Below are positions 1 to 10,106 of a stretch of DNA of 36,949 nucleotides, one piece after another. The stretch covers positions 1 through 36,949 of the IMG/VR virus record IMGVR_UViG_3300023223_001813. One strand, 5' to 3'. The stretch's first letter is position 1. Every line of letters begins with the position of its first letter. This DNA comes from a virus. The notes under the pieces were generated by a model that ran no database searches, was not told the DNA's origin, and saw only the letters and a program-made list of their open reading frames with translations. The translations under genes and the position numbers were made by a program.

Positions 1-1344
1 GTTATCAAAACTTTCATTTATACTGGCTCCAGTATCAACGCCCGTCTCATCCTCGAACTCATCGACAAAGCCATCGACCATATTTAAAAGAGATAATCCC
101 CCGTTGATCGCAATTCTAAAGGCATTCAACATTATATTTTTTTGTACAGTCGGGTCTGCTGAAGCGCCTTCCGGTCCTTGTACTCCTTCTATTCCTGACA
201 CCCGAATCGTCCAATCAGAAAGAGTCCCAGACCCTTTAACACGATCAATATTCATGGTCAGCGTTGTTCCGATATAACTGGTTACAACTCCAAACATAGA
301 ATTAACCGTCGGGTTTGCGTCTGAGGTGATATTCAAGCTACTTCCAGCATCAAAAAATTTTCCAGCTTGGGTAGTAAAAACCTTTGTCCCAAGTCCAATC
401 GTTATTGAGGTCGTACTCGTTCCTTCAAGCTGGGCTGCCGAAGCCGCCGCTGCCACTTCAGAAGCCGCAGCATTCGTTTCAGAAATCCCTGCAGCTGTCT
501 CTGAATTACCCGAATTCGTCTCTGAAGTCTCCGCATTCGCTTCAGCAATCTGCGCATTCGATTCAGAAATCCCGGCAGCCGTCGCAAAAATCCCGGCAGA
601 CGTCTCTGAATTCCCGGCGTTGGTCTCTGAAATCCCGGCAGCTGTCTCTGAATTAGCCGCATTCGTTTCAGAAAGCCCTGCATTCGTTTCAGAAATCCCG
701 GCATTCGTTTCAGAAATCCCGGCAGCTGTCTCCGAATTAGCTGCCGCCGTCTCAGAAATAGCCGCTGCCTGTTCACTCGCTAAAGCCGCCGCTGCGGACG
801 CCGCTGCGTCATTGGCCTGCGAGTCAGGGTCATTGTCAGACATGATCATTTCAAAATTGCCACCGCCTTTATCCGAAAATAATAAAGCTCTCCGGTCTAC
901 GGGTTGAGGAATTAAGGGATCAAGAGTATTTCCTACGGCTGGGTCTTTTCGGACAGCATTACTAGAATCTCGGTCACTGTCTTGAGCAAGTCGAGTGAGT
1001 TTATCCAACTGGTTATTAACAGTTTCTGAGTCAAAATTCCCCTTAAAAGGAAAATCAGGACTACGATCAATCGTCGTGTCCCTTGATAAAGTCCACACGT
1101 CCCCAGCGGTTACGGGGGATTCGCTCCCGATAGGGGTAATATCTCCGCCGCTTTGGTTGCCTAAATCATTTGCTTCAACGGTGTAATCGGTATCGAGGAC
1201 AAGGATGTCTATGAGCCCAGTGGATGCACGTTTGACATTTACTATAATTTCAGCTTGGTTCGCTAAATACCAGGTCCAGCCAATTGTTAGCTCACCACCG
1301 ACAATCACAACTTGGTTGATGGGGTCTTGTACTGGAACTGTCAT
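1..1344 (-). CDS. Tail fibre protein, N-terminal part (T7 gp17-like), runs off the left edge
   Basis: Open frame of 448 codons from the ATG at 1344 to the window edge, with an AAGGA Shine-Dalgarno 8 bases upstream. Residues 1-150 (start MTVPVQDPINQVVIVGG, later VWTLSRDTTIDRSPDF) look like the T7 gp17 N-terminal domain that fixes the fibre to the tail tube. Residues 190-301 are sixteen uninterrupted 7-residue repeats of the SETxAGI type, expected to form a trimeric coiled-coil shaft. A short GVQGPEG collagen-like turn follows. The C-terminal receptor-binding part is missing here. The discoidin-like piece entering at the right edge (36174-36949) very probably completes the gene in the circular genome. 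It is the last large gene of the late operon, 33 bases after the gp16-like gene. Family call is from motif and position; the join is inference. Confidence 0.88.
   Translation of the reverse strand, partial: MTVPVQDPINQVVIVGGELTIGWTWYLANQAEIIVNVKRASTGLIDILVLDTDYTVEANDLGNQSGGDITPIGSESPVTAGDVWTLSRDTTIDRSPDFPFKGNFDSETVNNQLDKLTRLAQDSDRDSSNAVRKDPAVGNTLDPLIPQPVDRRALLFSDKGGGNFEMIMSDNDPDSQANDAAASAAAALASEQAAAISETAAANSETAAGISETNAGISETNAGLSETNAANSETAAGISETNAGNSETSAGIFATAAGISESNAQIAEANAETSETNSGNSETAAGISETNAAASEVAAAASAAQLEGTSTTSITIGLGTKVFTTQAGKFFDAGSSLNITSDANPTVNSMFGVVTSYIGTTLTMNIDRVKGSGTLSDWTIRVSGIEGVQGPEGASADPTVQKNIMLNAFRIAINGGLSLLNMVDGFVDEFEDETGVDTGASINESFDN
442..777 (-). repeat. 21-bp coding repeats encoding 16 heptads of the fibre shaft
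   Basis: Sixteen in-phase 21-base units encode heptads such as SETNAGI, SETAAGI, SESNAQI and AEANAET. Several copies are almost identical in DNA (unit close to TCTGAAACGAATGCCGGGAT), so copy number could change by slippage or recombination. The antisense strand is also open because of the repeat, which produces false reading frames. Confidence 0.9.
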
Positions 1345-1377
1345 GGCTTTATCCTTTTTTCAAAATAAAAATAATAT

Positions 1378-4300
1378 TTATTTTCCACTTAATTGGTCTT
1401 GAATAGATTGATTAGAGCGGTCGCCTCTTTGCATCGGCAAAGCGGGCGTCCCTGGAGTGGGATCGGAAACGGGCCCTTCTGTAAGCAATCGCACTCTTTC
1501 TTTTTCATTATCTATTATCCTATTTTTAAGCCGTGGGAAAGCTTCGATCATTTTAAAACTGGCAACTTTTCTATGTCGCCGGACTTTATCTAAAATAACC
1601 GCAGCTTTTCCTCCATCAGGGCCATCCGTTAATTTTTGGAACGCAGGATTCTTAACAGTTTTGTTTAGATCCTCCTTCAAAGATTCTCCCGCTAATTTTT
1701 GAAATTCGCTCAACTCTTCACCAGTCAACTTTACTTCTCGTATAGTTTTAGGAACATGCGTTATCGGGATTTTATTGTCTATGATAATTTTTTCCACTGC
1801 GTCCGGGTTCGATGCGCTTGCATATATGGGTGAAAGCAGATCCCAGGCGGTCCCGTAGCCGCTCGCTTGAGTAATCGTTTTTCCCCAAAGATCACGCCGC
1901 AAAGGAAGGTCATCAGAAAATCCTGGTATTCTGGATGCAACGCGGTCCAGAGTTTCCCGCAAAAAACCTTGCGTACTCTCGGAGATTCTTACTTCAGGGT
2001 CAACAGATTTTTCAATGGTGGCCAACAAACTGGAAAAAGGCACAAATCCACCGGCTATATTTTGCAAAACCTTTCCAGGAGTGGCGCTGAAATTCGCCGG
2101 GTCCATAGCCCCGATGACCGCGAATGCCCCCGACAGGTAAGATTTGCTACCAAGGACCTCACTGAATCCAACAATTCCGGCATTGAGAGTAAAGTCCGCA
2201 TCCTCTGCATCCATATTGTTGACCATTTCCCCGTACGTGGCTCCAAACGCAAGCAAGCTCCCTATAGGGTCCAATCGGTTATAAGGAAAATACGTTCCAT
2301 CCTGAGTTCTGATCGAGAAAGGACGCCAACCGGTAGCCTTCAAGTTGGAAAGCAATATTGGGTTTTTAGGTCCGGCTCCTGTGATCGTTCCCTCCGTGTT
2401 CATATCGGCAATCGTCAGCAATAACATTGAGCCCGTGGTGATCCGACCCAACGCCTGGGCCGCCCGAGTGCCGCCAGCAGCGATATCCGCCCTAATTTTC
2501 CTAGAAAATAGGGCCAATGGAGTGCGCTCGAGGGGATAACTAAAGAGGTTTATCGGAGTTCGTTTGAATGGGAAAACAAATCTCATACCAGGAATCCTCC
2601 GAATAGCAGTGATAACCGACCCAGCCGTCCCTTTTATCGTCCCTTCTAATAAAGGATCTGTGAATGTCTGATAATGAGCAATTTCTAACGCATCCGCTTT
2701 CAGGTTTGCCGGAGGATTGTTGACGATATCATTGATCCTGGTTGCTAAAGCTTGTTTTTCAAGTCCCTCTGAAAGTCCCTGGCGCATAGCGAGAGCATTG
2801 AGTTCCATCCTGTACCCAATGGCCTTAAAGAATTTATCTTCTGTTTGCAGGGCCGTTGTTGGAAGGTTCAAGATACGTCCCATGTAATCGATGCCAGCGC
2901 CAATCTTGCTCGTAGATTGAGCCCCAAAAATCTCAGCGGTAATCAGATTCCCTGAAAGACCCTCAATTTTACTAAATTGTTCAAATTGGGTGGATAGACC
3001 TTCCAAACCCTTAGCCTTATCGCCTTTTGCCACCAACCTGACTCCATCTCGGATGCCCTTTACCAACCCATATGCGCGACTAGTGCCCTCAAGATAAGAA
3101 ATTTCTCCCTTATAAAAGGTTTTGGAAATAGCCGCGTTAACCATACTTTCCGGGATACTCCAGACAGCAACAAAACTATTCGATAAAACATTGACCATGT
3201 GAGTATGCGGACCGGATAATATATTATTCACCCAGAATTGATAAAGGGCATCAAATCTTTTGGCTCGCATCAAATCCCTGGCCTGCAAATTGATTCCCAA
3301 TAGGTTTTCGCCCAATTCGGCAATTGTCTTCGCCATAGCACTAGAGCTGTTTGCCCCGCCAGATTTTTCCAGTAATTCAACCACTGCTTGTCCGCGTTCT
3401 TTATCTGTACCCGCTGTAATTCCCCATGATCTTAAAGCTCGTGCAGTTTCCGTCCTGGCGGCCACCACTTCAGACTGGATAGCATAATGAACGGCCATTC
3501 CACGCCTGAACGCCACCAAATCTTCAGGGGTATTTGAAGAATGTGCCTTTTTTGCAAGAACAGATAACTGCTCTGCGGAAGCCAATAAAATTTTTCGGGC
3601 GGCTATTGCTTGAGCCGCTGTCATTGGGCCCGGATCCCGTCCGATTAAATCTTTAATATCAAGAAATTCTTGGTCGGATTCTTCAACCATCTGGGCCAAT
3701 CTTTTTGTAGGCCCACCTCGTTTCCTGTTAATGGCAGCGGCGTCCGCATCCGCTACATCCTGAATGAGGTTTCTAACATCATCAGGAGTATCAATCTTGG
3801 CCATATTGATAAAAATATCATCCTTGGCGACAGGTACAACTCTGATATCGCCAACTCGACTTTCTGCTTCCGCTATCCTTCTGGTAAATAATTTATCGCT
3901 GGCAGGATCGCCCAAAAGGTCGAAAGATTCAGCTGAGATCTCCGGAGCGTTCTTGGTGGAATCCTCTCTGGCTTTTATTTTCCGTTCTTCACGGCTCAAA
4001 GGATCTGCTTGTTCTTTTTTTGTCTGCCGTGACAACTTATAAAATTTAAAAGTACGAATCAATCCTTCAGCAAAAACCCCGATACCAGCGTCTTCAATCG
4101 CGTTCTTCAGCCGACCTTCCCATTCGCTTTCATTTTCAGGATCATTATCAGCTAAATAATCTGGAACAATCGCAGAAAGAATAGGGACTGTGTTGAGGTA
4201 GGTCAAAAGACGATCTTCATGCGGATCAATGGCAATAGCAGAAGCAATCGCACTCCCTGCGGCCGCCTCTTTGAAAGTTGTCTTTAAGCCTGCGGTTCCA

Positions 4301-4827
4301 AGTAAAATTTTCGTCCCACGCACAGCTGGGATCATCCCTGCTAAAAATTTCGTCGTTGATTTTACAAAGACACCCGTCGCAGTTTCGGGTTCAGCAAAAT
4401 TTGGAAGTTGCGGAATAGTCAATGCCCCAATTATTTCTGCCGCCTCTTTTTCTTCTGGGGACAAAAATCTCACATCAAACTCACCTTCAGGATCTGTCAC
4501 TTGCAAAAATGATGAAGGCAACCCAAGTTCAGTCAAATCATCACCAAGTCTGTCCCCCATCATTAAAAGTTCATTTGCCAGTCCTATGATGCCTCCTCCG
4601 GCCGATGGAGGAATCTCGGCAATATTCTTCGCCGTACTTTTTAAAAATATTGTAATGTCTGGAGATTTCTCAGGATTAACTATCTCGGTCGTGGTGTTGA
4701 CCGCATTTTGAGGGGAATCTATCTGGCCTATGAAATCGTTGAACCCAATCGCTTCCTGTTTCTCTTCCACGGTTTCACGGTATTCCATGTACTCAATGGC
4801 GGCATTGTCTTCATTATCTATTGGCAT
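1378..4827 (-). CDS. Large internal virion / DNA-ejection protein (T7 gp16 position)
   Basis: Encodes 1149 residues (T7 gp16 has 1318). By position, directly after the gp14- and gp15-type genes and before the tail fibre, it should be the giant ejection protein stored in the capsid core and inserted into the envelope at infection. The sequence alternates polar helical stretches with short hydrophobic, glycine-rich segments (for example around residues 75-95 and 160-215). I see no lytic transglycosylase motif like that at the N-terminus of T7 gp16, so any peptidoglycan-cleaving role is not supported. The start ATG overlaps the end of the gp15-like gene by 14 bases, suggesting translational coupling. 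Assignment rests on synteny and length more than on motifs. Confidence 0.75.
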   Translation of the reverse strand: MPIDNEDNAAIEYMEYRETVEEKQEAIGFNDFIGQIDSPQNAVNTTTEIVNPEKSPDITIFLKSTAKNIAEIPPSAGGGIIGLANELLMMGDRLGDDLTELGLPSSFLQVTDPEGEFDVRFLSPEEKEAAEIIGALTIPQLPNFAEPETATGVFVKSTTKFLAGMIPAVRGTKILLGTAGLKTTFKEAAAGSAIASAIAIDPHEDRLLTYLNTVPILSAIVPDYLADNDPENESEWEGRLKNAIEDAGIGVFAEGLIRTFKFYKLSRQTKKEQADPLSREERKIKAREDSTKNAPEISAESFDLLGDPASDKLFTRRIAEAESRVGDIRVVPVAKDDIFINMAKIDTPDDVRNLIQDVADADAAAINRKRGGPTKRLAQMVEESDQEFLDIKDLIGRDPGPMTAAQAIAARKILLASAEQLSVLAKKAHSSNTPEDLVAFRRGMAVHYAIQSEVVAARTETARALRSWGITAGTDKERGQAVVELLEKSGGANSSSAMAKTIAELGENLLGINLQARDLMRAKRFDALYQFWVNNILSGPHTHMVNVLSNSFVAVWSIPESMVNAAISKTFYKGEISYLEGTSRAYGLVKGIRDGVRLVAKGDKAKGLEGLSTQFEQFSKIEGLSGNLITAEIFGAQSTSKIGAGIDYMGRILNLPTTALQTEDKFFKAIGYRMELNALAMRQGLSEGLEKQALATRINDIVNNPPANLKADALEIAHYQTFTDPLLEGTIKGTAGSVITAIRRIPGMRFVFPFKRTPINLFSYPLERTPLALFSRKIRADIAAGGTRAAQALGRITTGSMLLLTIADMNTEGTITGAGPKNPILLSNLKATGWRPFSIRTQDGTYFPYNRLDPIGSLLAFGATYGEMVNNMDAEDADFTLNAGIVGFSEVLGSKSYLSGAFAVIGAMDPANFSATPGKVLQNIAGGFVPFSSLLATIEKSVDPEVRISESTQGFLRETLDRVASRIPGFSDDLPLRRDLWGKTITQASGYGTAWDLLSPIYASASNPDAVEKIIIDNKIPITHVPKTIREVKLTGEELSEFQKLAGESLKEDLNKTVKNPAFQKLTDGPDGGKAAVILDKVRRHRKVASFKMIEAFPRLKNRIIDNEKERVRLLTEGPVSDPTPGTPALPMQRGDRSNQSIQDQLSGK

Positions 4828-6574
4828 CTTGGCTCCTTGGCGGTCCAGGCTGTCGCGTTACGTCCACTATGGCTGTCTCAAGAAATCCCAAAGTCCTCAA
4901 CCATGTGAATATGAACCTCCGTTGTATCTTGTATTCCTGTTCGCTGATATTCCCGGCCGTAAATCTCTGTGAAAGATTCTTTGCGGCATCTTTTAAAATC
5001 TGGTCATCTCCGGCCTGCAGAGATTCGATAAACTTCTGCCGAGTTACACGCACTCCCATCGGCAATGGAAGCGTATTGAGTCTTTTTGCATCATCAATGG
5101 TGTCAATCCTGCCACGCTCACTCAGTTCAAGTTGAACTGCTACGGGGTCAACTTCAGGGTCTTCCGTTCGACGATTAAACTCGGTCATCATCTGGCTTGT
5201 CCGGCGAGCACCTGCCGGGTCAGACTTGCCATTTAGAATAAAAGCATAGTCGGCCTGGGTTTTAAGGTTCCGACTTAAATTCTGGCGCTCTTGATCTACC
5301 AATGTTTTTCTCGGCCCTTTAGTCACACCTAAATCTCTTTCTATATTTGCCTCATTTTCTGTGCCAAAGGAACGAGCGCTTTTTCCTGTTAACAATCCTT
5401 GTGCCCGAGCAAGGCTAATTTCGCTGGTAGCATCTTCGTTTCTTTCGAGTTTTTCAGAAATCATATTAAAAATATTTTGATCGTCAATAATAACTTCAGG
5501 AGCCAATGTCGCTTTCAACAGTTCAAGGCCGCCTGCCGGGGTAAAAGTTTCATTCGTAATGCCCACCACAATTGCATCAACGCTTAATGGAGGATGGTTG
5601 GGGATAACACTATCTAAACGAGCCCACGCTGTCGCAATGTTCGCGCCTTGGTCTATCGTTTTTTGCTCATCAGCAGCGTCTTCCTGGTTTTGAATGATTC
5701 CATTTTTAAAATTAAGTTCATTTTCCAGATTTTGTAGAAATGCTTTTGGGTCCTTCAATTTTCTGATCGCAAAAACCTCGGTTTCCTTGAAAGATTCTTC
5801 AGATATGCCTGTTTCAGGATCAACGCTGAATTCTTCATCTTTTTCTACTATCTCTTTAGGCCCCTTCCCCTCAAGCAAATCCATGTAATCCTCAGCAGTG
5901 CTCCCGCGTTCGCGCCACCATCCTGCGACCGCAGCTTCCGTGCCAATGCGTTGAAAATCTTTGACCCGTTCAGTAGCCACTTTGGGCGATATTATTACAT
6001 TCCCGTCTTGGTCCAGCGCCTTTTCTGAAATGTCACGATAGAAATCTCCTAAAATAATTTCGGTTCTAAATTTAGAAGAATTTGCCGTTTCTGGATTTTC
6101 AGAAAAAAGTCCTTCATTCACTGTTTTCCATTCGGCTAAAGAGTTTCCTTGAGAAATCTCGTCATCGGCGGCTATTCCTTCATTCTGGATTATAGTTAAA
6201 TTTTTGTTCGCCTGAGCTATCCCGACATTTCCGGCGGAATCAATACGCACCGCAGCAACAAGCCTGCTAGATTCAGGAAGATTTTCGAGCAGCCCCTTTT
6301 TAAAAGCATCCAATTTCTTTTTTATCTGGGCCGGATCGTTTTCGCTCTCAAGAATTATTCTTTCTGTATTTGATTCGATATGCAGTTTTAACGCCGTATT
6401 AAAACTTTTAGCCTGCGCTATTTCCCTTTCGGCTTTGCCTTTTGTAAAGATATCAAGGAAACCCTTCACATCACGCGCAATTCCGCCAGAGACGACTTTC
6501 TCAGGCGTCACGCTCGGAACCGGCGCGCTAGAAATAGCGGATTCACGGAAATCTGAAATTAATTTTGGAGGCAT
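4814..6574 (-). CDS. Internal virion protein (T7 gp15 position)
   Basis: A 586-residue, largely helical and charged protein with no cysteine-rich or catalytic motif I can recognise. It starts MPPKLISDFRESAISS. Its place between the small gp14-like protein and the giant gp16-like protein matches the second ejection protein of T7-type podoviruses (T7 gp15, 747 residues), which helps form the transperiplasmic ejection channel. Many acidic residues and Glu/Asn-rich helices fit that class. Function is inferred from gene order. Confidence 0.7.
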   Translation of the reverse strand: MPPKLISDFRESAISSAPVPSVTPEKVVSGGIARDVKGFLDIFTKGKAEREIAQAKSFNTALKLHIESNTERIILESENDPAQIKKKLDAFKKGLLENLPESSRLVAAVRIDSAGNVGIAQANKNLTIIQNEGIAADDEISQGNSLAEWKTVNEGLFSENPETANSSKFRTEIILGDFYRDISEKALDQDGNVIISPKVATERVKDFQRIGTEAAVAGWWRERGSTAEDYMDLLEGKGPKEIVEKDEEFSVDPETGISEESFKETEVFAIRKLKDPKAFLQNLENELNFKNGIIQNQEDAADEQKTIDQGANIATAWARLDSVIPNHPPLSVDAIVVGITNETFTPAGGLELLKATLAPEVIIDDQNIFNMISEKLERNEDATSEISLARAQGLLTGKSARSFGTENEANIERDLGVTKGPRKTLVDQERQNLSRNLKTQADYAFILNGKSDPAGARRTSQMMTEFNRRTEDPEVDPVAVQLELSERGRIDTIDDAKRLNTLPLPMGVRVTRQKFIESLQAGDDQILKDAAKNLSQRFTAGNISEQEYKIQRRFIFTWLRTLGFLETAIVDVTRQPGPPRSQDANR

Positions 6575-6598
6575 TTTTTTATTTTTTAATATTGGTTT

Positions 6599-7174
6599 TT
6601 AACCACCATAAGTAGCCCACGCTAAAGCAACACCAGCTACAATTTTAATAGGTCCTACAACTTTTTGCCATTTTGCTACGGCTCTTAAATACTTGGCTTG
6701 CCTTTCCAAGGCCAAAGTCTTTAATCTTTGGTCCAACTTTACTATCCGTGTGGCACGCGCAGCTTTTAAACCCAGTTCCTGGCGGATCGAAACCACCGAG
6801 CCCGTTAACTGTCTACCCTGGGCAAACGCAATCACAATATTCGAGGCTTGAATATTATTGAGTTTATCTAAAAAATTCCCAGCAATCTGAGTGCCTTTTA
6901 TTTCTTCCTGTCTTGCGGCGAATTCAATATTTCTCGCTTGAACTTTTTTGGCACCCGCCGTTGTTATATCGGTTATCCCCTCTGCAATCAGTTCAAGCGC
7001 ACCCGACGCTTCGGCATTAGATAGCCCCTCTGAAAATGATGTACCGGAACTTTGCGCGCCCGTGCCGCTGTGAAAAGAATTGTCCGTTTCTACCGCAAAA
7101 TTAGAGCCTGAACGAGAAGCTAGTTTAAAAGTTGCCGGCTGGTTAAACAAATTATCGTTATGTGAATGTGCCAT
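6599..7174 (-). CDS. Small internal virion protein (T7 gp14 position)
   Basis: Encodes 191 residues (T7 gp14 has 196). The N-terminal part is polar and Ser/Gly rich; residues 60-160 are helical and Ala/Gln/Arg rich (FAARQEEIKGTQIAGNFLDK); the C-terminus ends in a short hydrophobic segment (IKIVAGVALAWATYGG) that could enter a membrane. T7 gp14 goes to the host outer membrane during ejection. The start codon overlaps the stop of the gp12-like gene (TAATG). Role is inferred from size, composition and position. Confidence 0.7.
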   Translation of the reverse strand: MAHSHNDNLFNQPATFKLASRSGSNFAVETDNSFHSGTGAQSSGTSFSEGLSNAEASGALELIAEGITDITTAGAKKVQARNIEFAARQEEIKGTQIAGNFLDKLNNIQASNIVIAFAQGRQLTGSVVSIRQELGLKAARATRIVKLDQRLKTLALERQAKYLRAVAKWQKVVGPIKIVAGVALAWATYGG

Positions 7175-9480
7175 TATCTTCCTACGCTCACGTCATAGGC
7201 TAAACCCAGGACCGTCATGGCCTGAGGTTCTATCTGCCCAAATTCAACAATCCCAAAGTCATCCCACCCCAGGAACCCTTTAATTTTTTTATCTCCAGTC
7301 AGTTTCGGAATAGGGACATCCAAAACAGCTGGCAAACGTTGAAACGGCACCGCAATTCCTTGCAGGTAAAATCCCTGAGTTTCGGCAAACCTGACATTGC
7401 AATTAACGACTCTCTTTTTTATTCCCATTGTTGATTTTGAACCACCATCGACAAGAACATCGACCGGCAAAGTTCTAACAAGCGCATTAAACCCCGTGTC
7501 CTCTCCAGTCTCATCATCGATAATATTCGGGAAATTCAAACCTAACTGATACGACTCTGTTGCCGGGACATCAAATGTGATTATTCCACCAACAACCGTC
7601 TGGTTAGCGTACAAAATTTCGTCCACGATTATTCCGATTGACTCTCCTTCCAGGTGATCTAACCCAGAAGCCCCTGTAGCTGGAGGCCCTCCTCCTAATC
7701 CCGTCACGATAAACCCTGAATCAAACAACAAGTCAGGATTGAAAAATTCTATATAATCAACGTCTTCGCCATCAATATTTCTAACAATATGAAAGTACGT
7801 AGTCTGATCCAAGACTGCGACATGGTGAAAATCCCCGTCGGTGTTTTGGAGCGTCCAGGCATTGATCAACTCCGAGCGTAATAGACTAAAAACCGCAAGA
7901 GATCCATCATCCCCGTTTACCAACCAAATATAATTACCATCTTCTGTGCTCAAAGATTTCTTAAATGCCGCGTCTCTAGGGTTCCTGATTAAATGACTGG
8001 AAAAAAGGGAAACAATATCTGCCGAATAGGCTTCTTCGCCATCTTCAAAAACAAACTGACGCATAGATTTCCCACCACGTTGAATAAAATAAACAACTCC
8101 ATCCACTTCAAAAACCGGAATACCAGGAACAGAGCCGACCGACGTGGTGCGCCTTAATGCCGCTGTCTTAGGAGTCATAGGCTCCCGCTCAGTTATAGGA
8201 ATATAAAATTCTGCGTTATCGGAATATAATTGCAAATGCCTCCCAGGATAAATATTTTGGAATGTAGAAACATTTCCAGTGTCGGAAGTTATAGAAATCC
8301 CCAAGTCATCCGCAGAACCACCGTTATTGAAATCAGTAATGTCTCCAGCCCGAGATGCCCAAAAAGTATTTGGACGTTCTCGTGATCCGGCCACACATAA
8401 ACGCCCTTGAAAAAAAGTGCCGCACCTTGGATAGCCACGAGCAAAAGACCATTCAGGCTCCTCTTTCAACCATTGATCGCCGTTAACTGTAAAAGAATCT
8501 GTTACGATTGGGGCAACTAGAATTTTGGCTGAGACCTCTGTTGGACTAGTGAAAGCTGTTATTTTATAATAAGAAGAATTGTTTAATCCTTCTTCGTCTG
8601 GGTTCCCAAATATCCGAATATAGTTTCCAACATCATTAGCCGAAAAAACACTTCCACCCGCGACCATTGTTTTTACATCACCGACCTTAAATGTTGTAGT
8701 AACCTGAGCATTCATTGTCACCGTCTGCCTTAACCCAAAAGCAAAAGAAGGAACATTGGTTACTAAAAATGTATCCCATGTCCAAGCCGTCTCACCCGTT
8801 CTGGTGAGTTGGAAAATGGGATGATTTTTATGAAAAACCAGCATCACATCCAAACTTTGAGTCCAGGTGATTTCTTCTAATTCCTCATTGCTATAGGGAT
8901 GCAAACCCTGATCAACTAATAGGTTTTCTCCTGACCCTGTGTCCTCTTTACGGAATATATAAAAACGGGAAACCGTAAAAACAATTAAATAATTCTGATC
9001 CACAGAAAACGTGAAATCGACCGGGAAAACAATATCATGCGCCTGAATATCAAAATTGAAAGAGGCACCTGTCCCAGCCCCTCCGGTTGCCCCTGAGGGC
9101 GAAGTAGGAGCGACTGTATAATCTCCGGATTCGATTAAAATAATCCCGGTGATCACACCAGCTGAAACCGATTCCACCCTGATTTTTGCAGACGTTCCAG
9201 TTCCCCCTGAGAGTGTTAAATCGTCATCAACCACATAACCGGTTCCACCAGAGTTGATCGAAATGTTTACTGCTCCAATGGGTTTTAATTGAGAAACGGG
9301 GGGAATAATAGTCATGAACACCAAACCATCGCGGCGACGAAATCCGCCTTGAGGGAAGGCGATAACATTGCGCATTTTAGATGCGCCGTTTACGAAAATC
9401 TGCAAGTCGGAACGAGCCCCCATAAGAGGGTCTAATTCGCCGTTAGTGAAGTTGGTTTTTATTGGACGCAGTTGGGCCAT
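7174..9480 (-). CDS. Tail tubular protein B / nozzle (T7 gp12-like)
   Basis: 768 residues (T7 gp12 has 794). The N-terminus, with FTNGELDPLMGARSDL followed by RNVIAFPQGGFRRRDG, is the hallmark of podovirus nozzle proteins: 'F..GElsP' then 'N....P.GG...R.G'. Most of the protein is beta-rich, as expected for the propeller that closes the short tail and contacts the fibres. The start codon overlaps the stop of the gp11-like gene (TAATG) and its stop overlaps the next start. This is one of the clearest family assignments in the window. Confidence 0.92.
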   Translation of the reverse strand: MAQLRPIKTNFTNGELDPLMGARSDLQIFVNGASKMRNVIAFPQGGFRRRDGLVFMTIIPPVSQLKPIGAVNISINSGGTGYVVDDDLTLSGGTGTSAKIRVESVSAGVITGIILIESGDYTVAPTSPSGATGGAGTGASFNFDIQAHDIVFPVDFTFSVDQNYLIVFTVSRFYIFRKEDTGSGENLLVDQGLHPYSNEELEEITWTQSLDVMLVFHKNHPIFQLTRTGETAWTWDTFLVTNVPSFAFGLRQTVTMNAQVTTTFKVGDVKTMVAGGSVFSANDVGNYIRIFGNPDEEGLNNSSYYKITAFTSPTEVSAKILVAPIVTDSFTVNGDQWLKEEPEWSFARGYPRCGTFFQGRLCVAGSRERPNTFWASRAGDITDFNNGGSADDLGISITSDTGNVSTFQNIYPGRHLQLYSDNAEFYIPITEREPMTPKTAALRRTTSVGSVPGIPVFEVDGVVYFIQRGGKSMRQFVFEDGEEAYSADIVSLFSSHLIRNPRDAAFKKSLSTEDGNYIWLVNGDDGSLAVFSLLRSELINAWTLQNTDGDFHHVAVLDQTTYFHIVRNIDGEDVDYIEFFNPDLLFDSGFIVTGLGGGPPATGASGLDHLEGESIGIIVDEILYANQTVVGGIITFDVPATESYQLGLNFPNIIDDETGEDTGFNALVRTLPVDVLVDGGSKSTMGIKKRVVNCNVRFAETQGFYLQGIAVPFQRLPAVLDVPIPKLTGDKKIKGFLGWDDFGIVEFGQIEPQAMTVLGLAYDVSVGR

Positions 9481-10103
9481 TAGAGCCCACCATGCCGAAC
9501 CGCAATCAAAGGATAATTTTTAATACTTTGAGAAGGATGTCCTTGAGAATCTATTCTTCGCGCTACCCTGGAATAACCACCGCGCCCCATTTCATCCGGC
9601 CTTCCCCAGGCTGATAAAAAAGCGGCATCTGCGGCATTTTGCTGGTCTGTCACAGGAAATGCAAGAACCACCATCATGGCCAGTATGGTTAACTCGGTAA
9701 TATGGGTAGGAAATTCGTCAGTAACCTTTTCAATTTGATAATCGATCAATATTTGTTCAGCCGAAGTTAAAAGTTTGTCTTCAAAAATATCAAAATTTGT
9801 GAAAGGGGTTGACTTCCCCTGGTTAAAAGGCGAGTTCCAAGCAGTTCTAATAAGTTTATTGAGCATTTTTGCGGGAAGCAGGTAAGCGTATTTATATTGA
9901 GTGGGAGGAGTTATCAGAGTCCGATTCAATAATTGAGATTTGATAGTATTGAATCGCCATGGAGCAGACGTTTCTACATTCAATTTGATCTGAGGATATA
10001 AATTGGCACAAAGTGGACCATTATTCCCCTCGGTAAACGAGGTTATAGGTTCAGCACCAAGTCTTTGGAGCGATTGAGAGCAAACTTCAACATCGGAAGC
10101 CAT
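9480..10103 (-). CDS. Tail tubular protein A / adaptor (T7 gp11-like)
   Basis: 207 residues (T7 gp11 has 196). The N-terminus has the family pattern of a short helix, LQRLGAEPITSF, then a conserved block with SAPWRFNT, where the Trp-Arg pair is typical. This protein forms the ring between portal and nozzle in T7-type tails. It sits directly upstream of, and overlaps by one base with, the nozzle gene. Confidence 0.88.
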   Translation of the reverse strand: MASDVEVCSQSLQRLGAEPITSFTEGNNGPLCANLYPQIKLNVETSAPWRFNTIKSQLLNRTLITPPTQYKYAYLLPAKMLNKLIRTAWNSPFNQGKSTPFTNFDIFEDKLLTSAEQILIDYQIEKVTDEFPTHITELTILAMMVVLAFPVTDQQNAADAAFLSAWGRPDEMGRGGYSRVARRIDSQGHPSQSIKNYPLIAVRHGGL

Positions 10104-10106
10104 AAT

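Noticed and set aside
402-776. Arg/Leu-rich repetitive minus-strand frame
   Set aside because: Out-of-frame reading of the same 21-bp repeats.
442-777. CRISPR-like array
   Set aside because: The 21-bp units are contiguous, coding and without unique spacers. No other spaced repeats or cas genes were seen in the window.
326-907. 193-codon open frame on the plus strand rich in FVSEIPA-type repeats
   Set aside because: It is the antisense of the 21-bp heptad repeats of the tail fibre; the minus-strand frame continues through with a gp17-like N-terminus.
1867-4711. Several plus-strand frames of 65-185 codons opposite the large ejection protein gene
   Set aside because: They lie wholly inside a long, well-supported minus-strand gene and show no protein-like pattern or ribosome sites.
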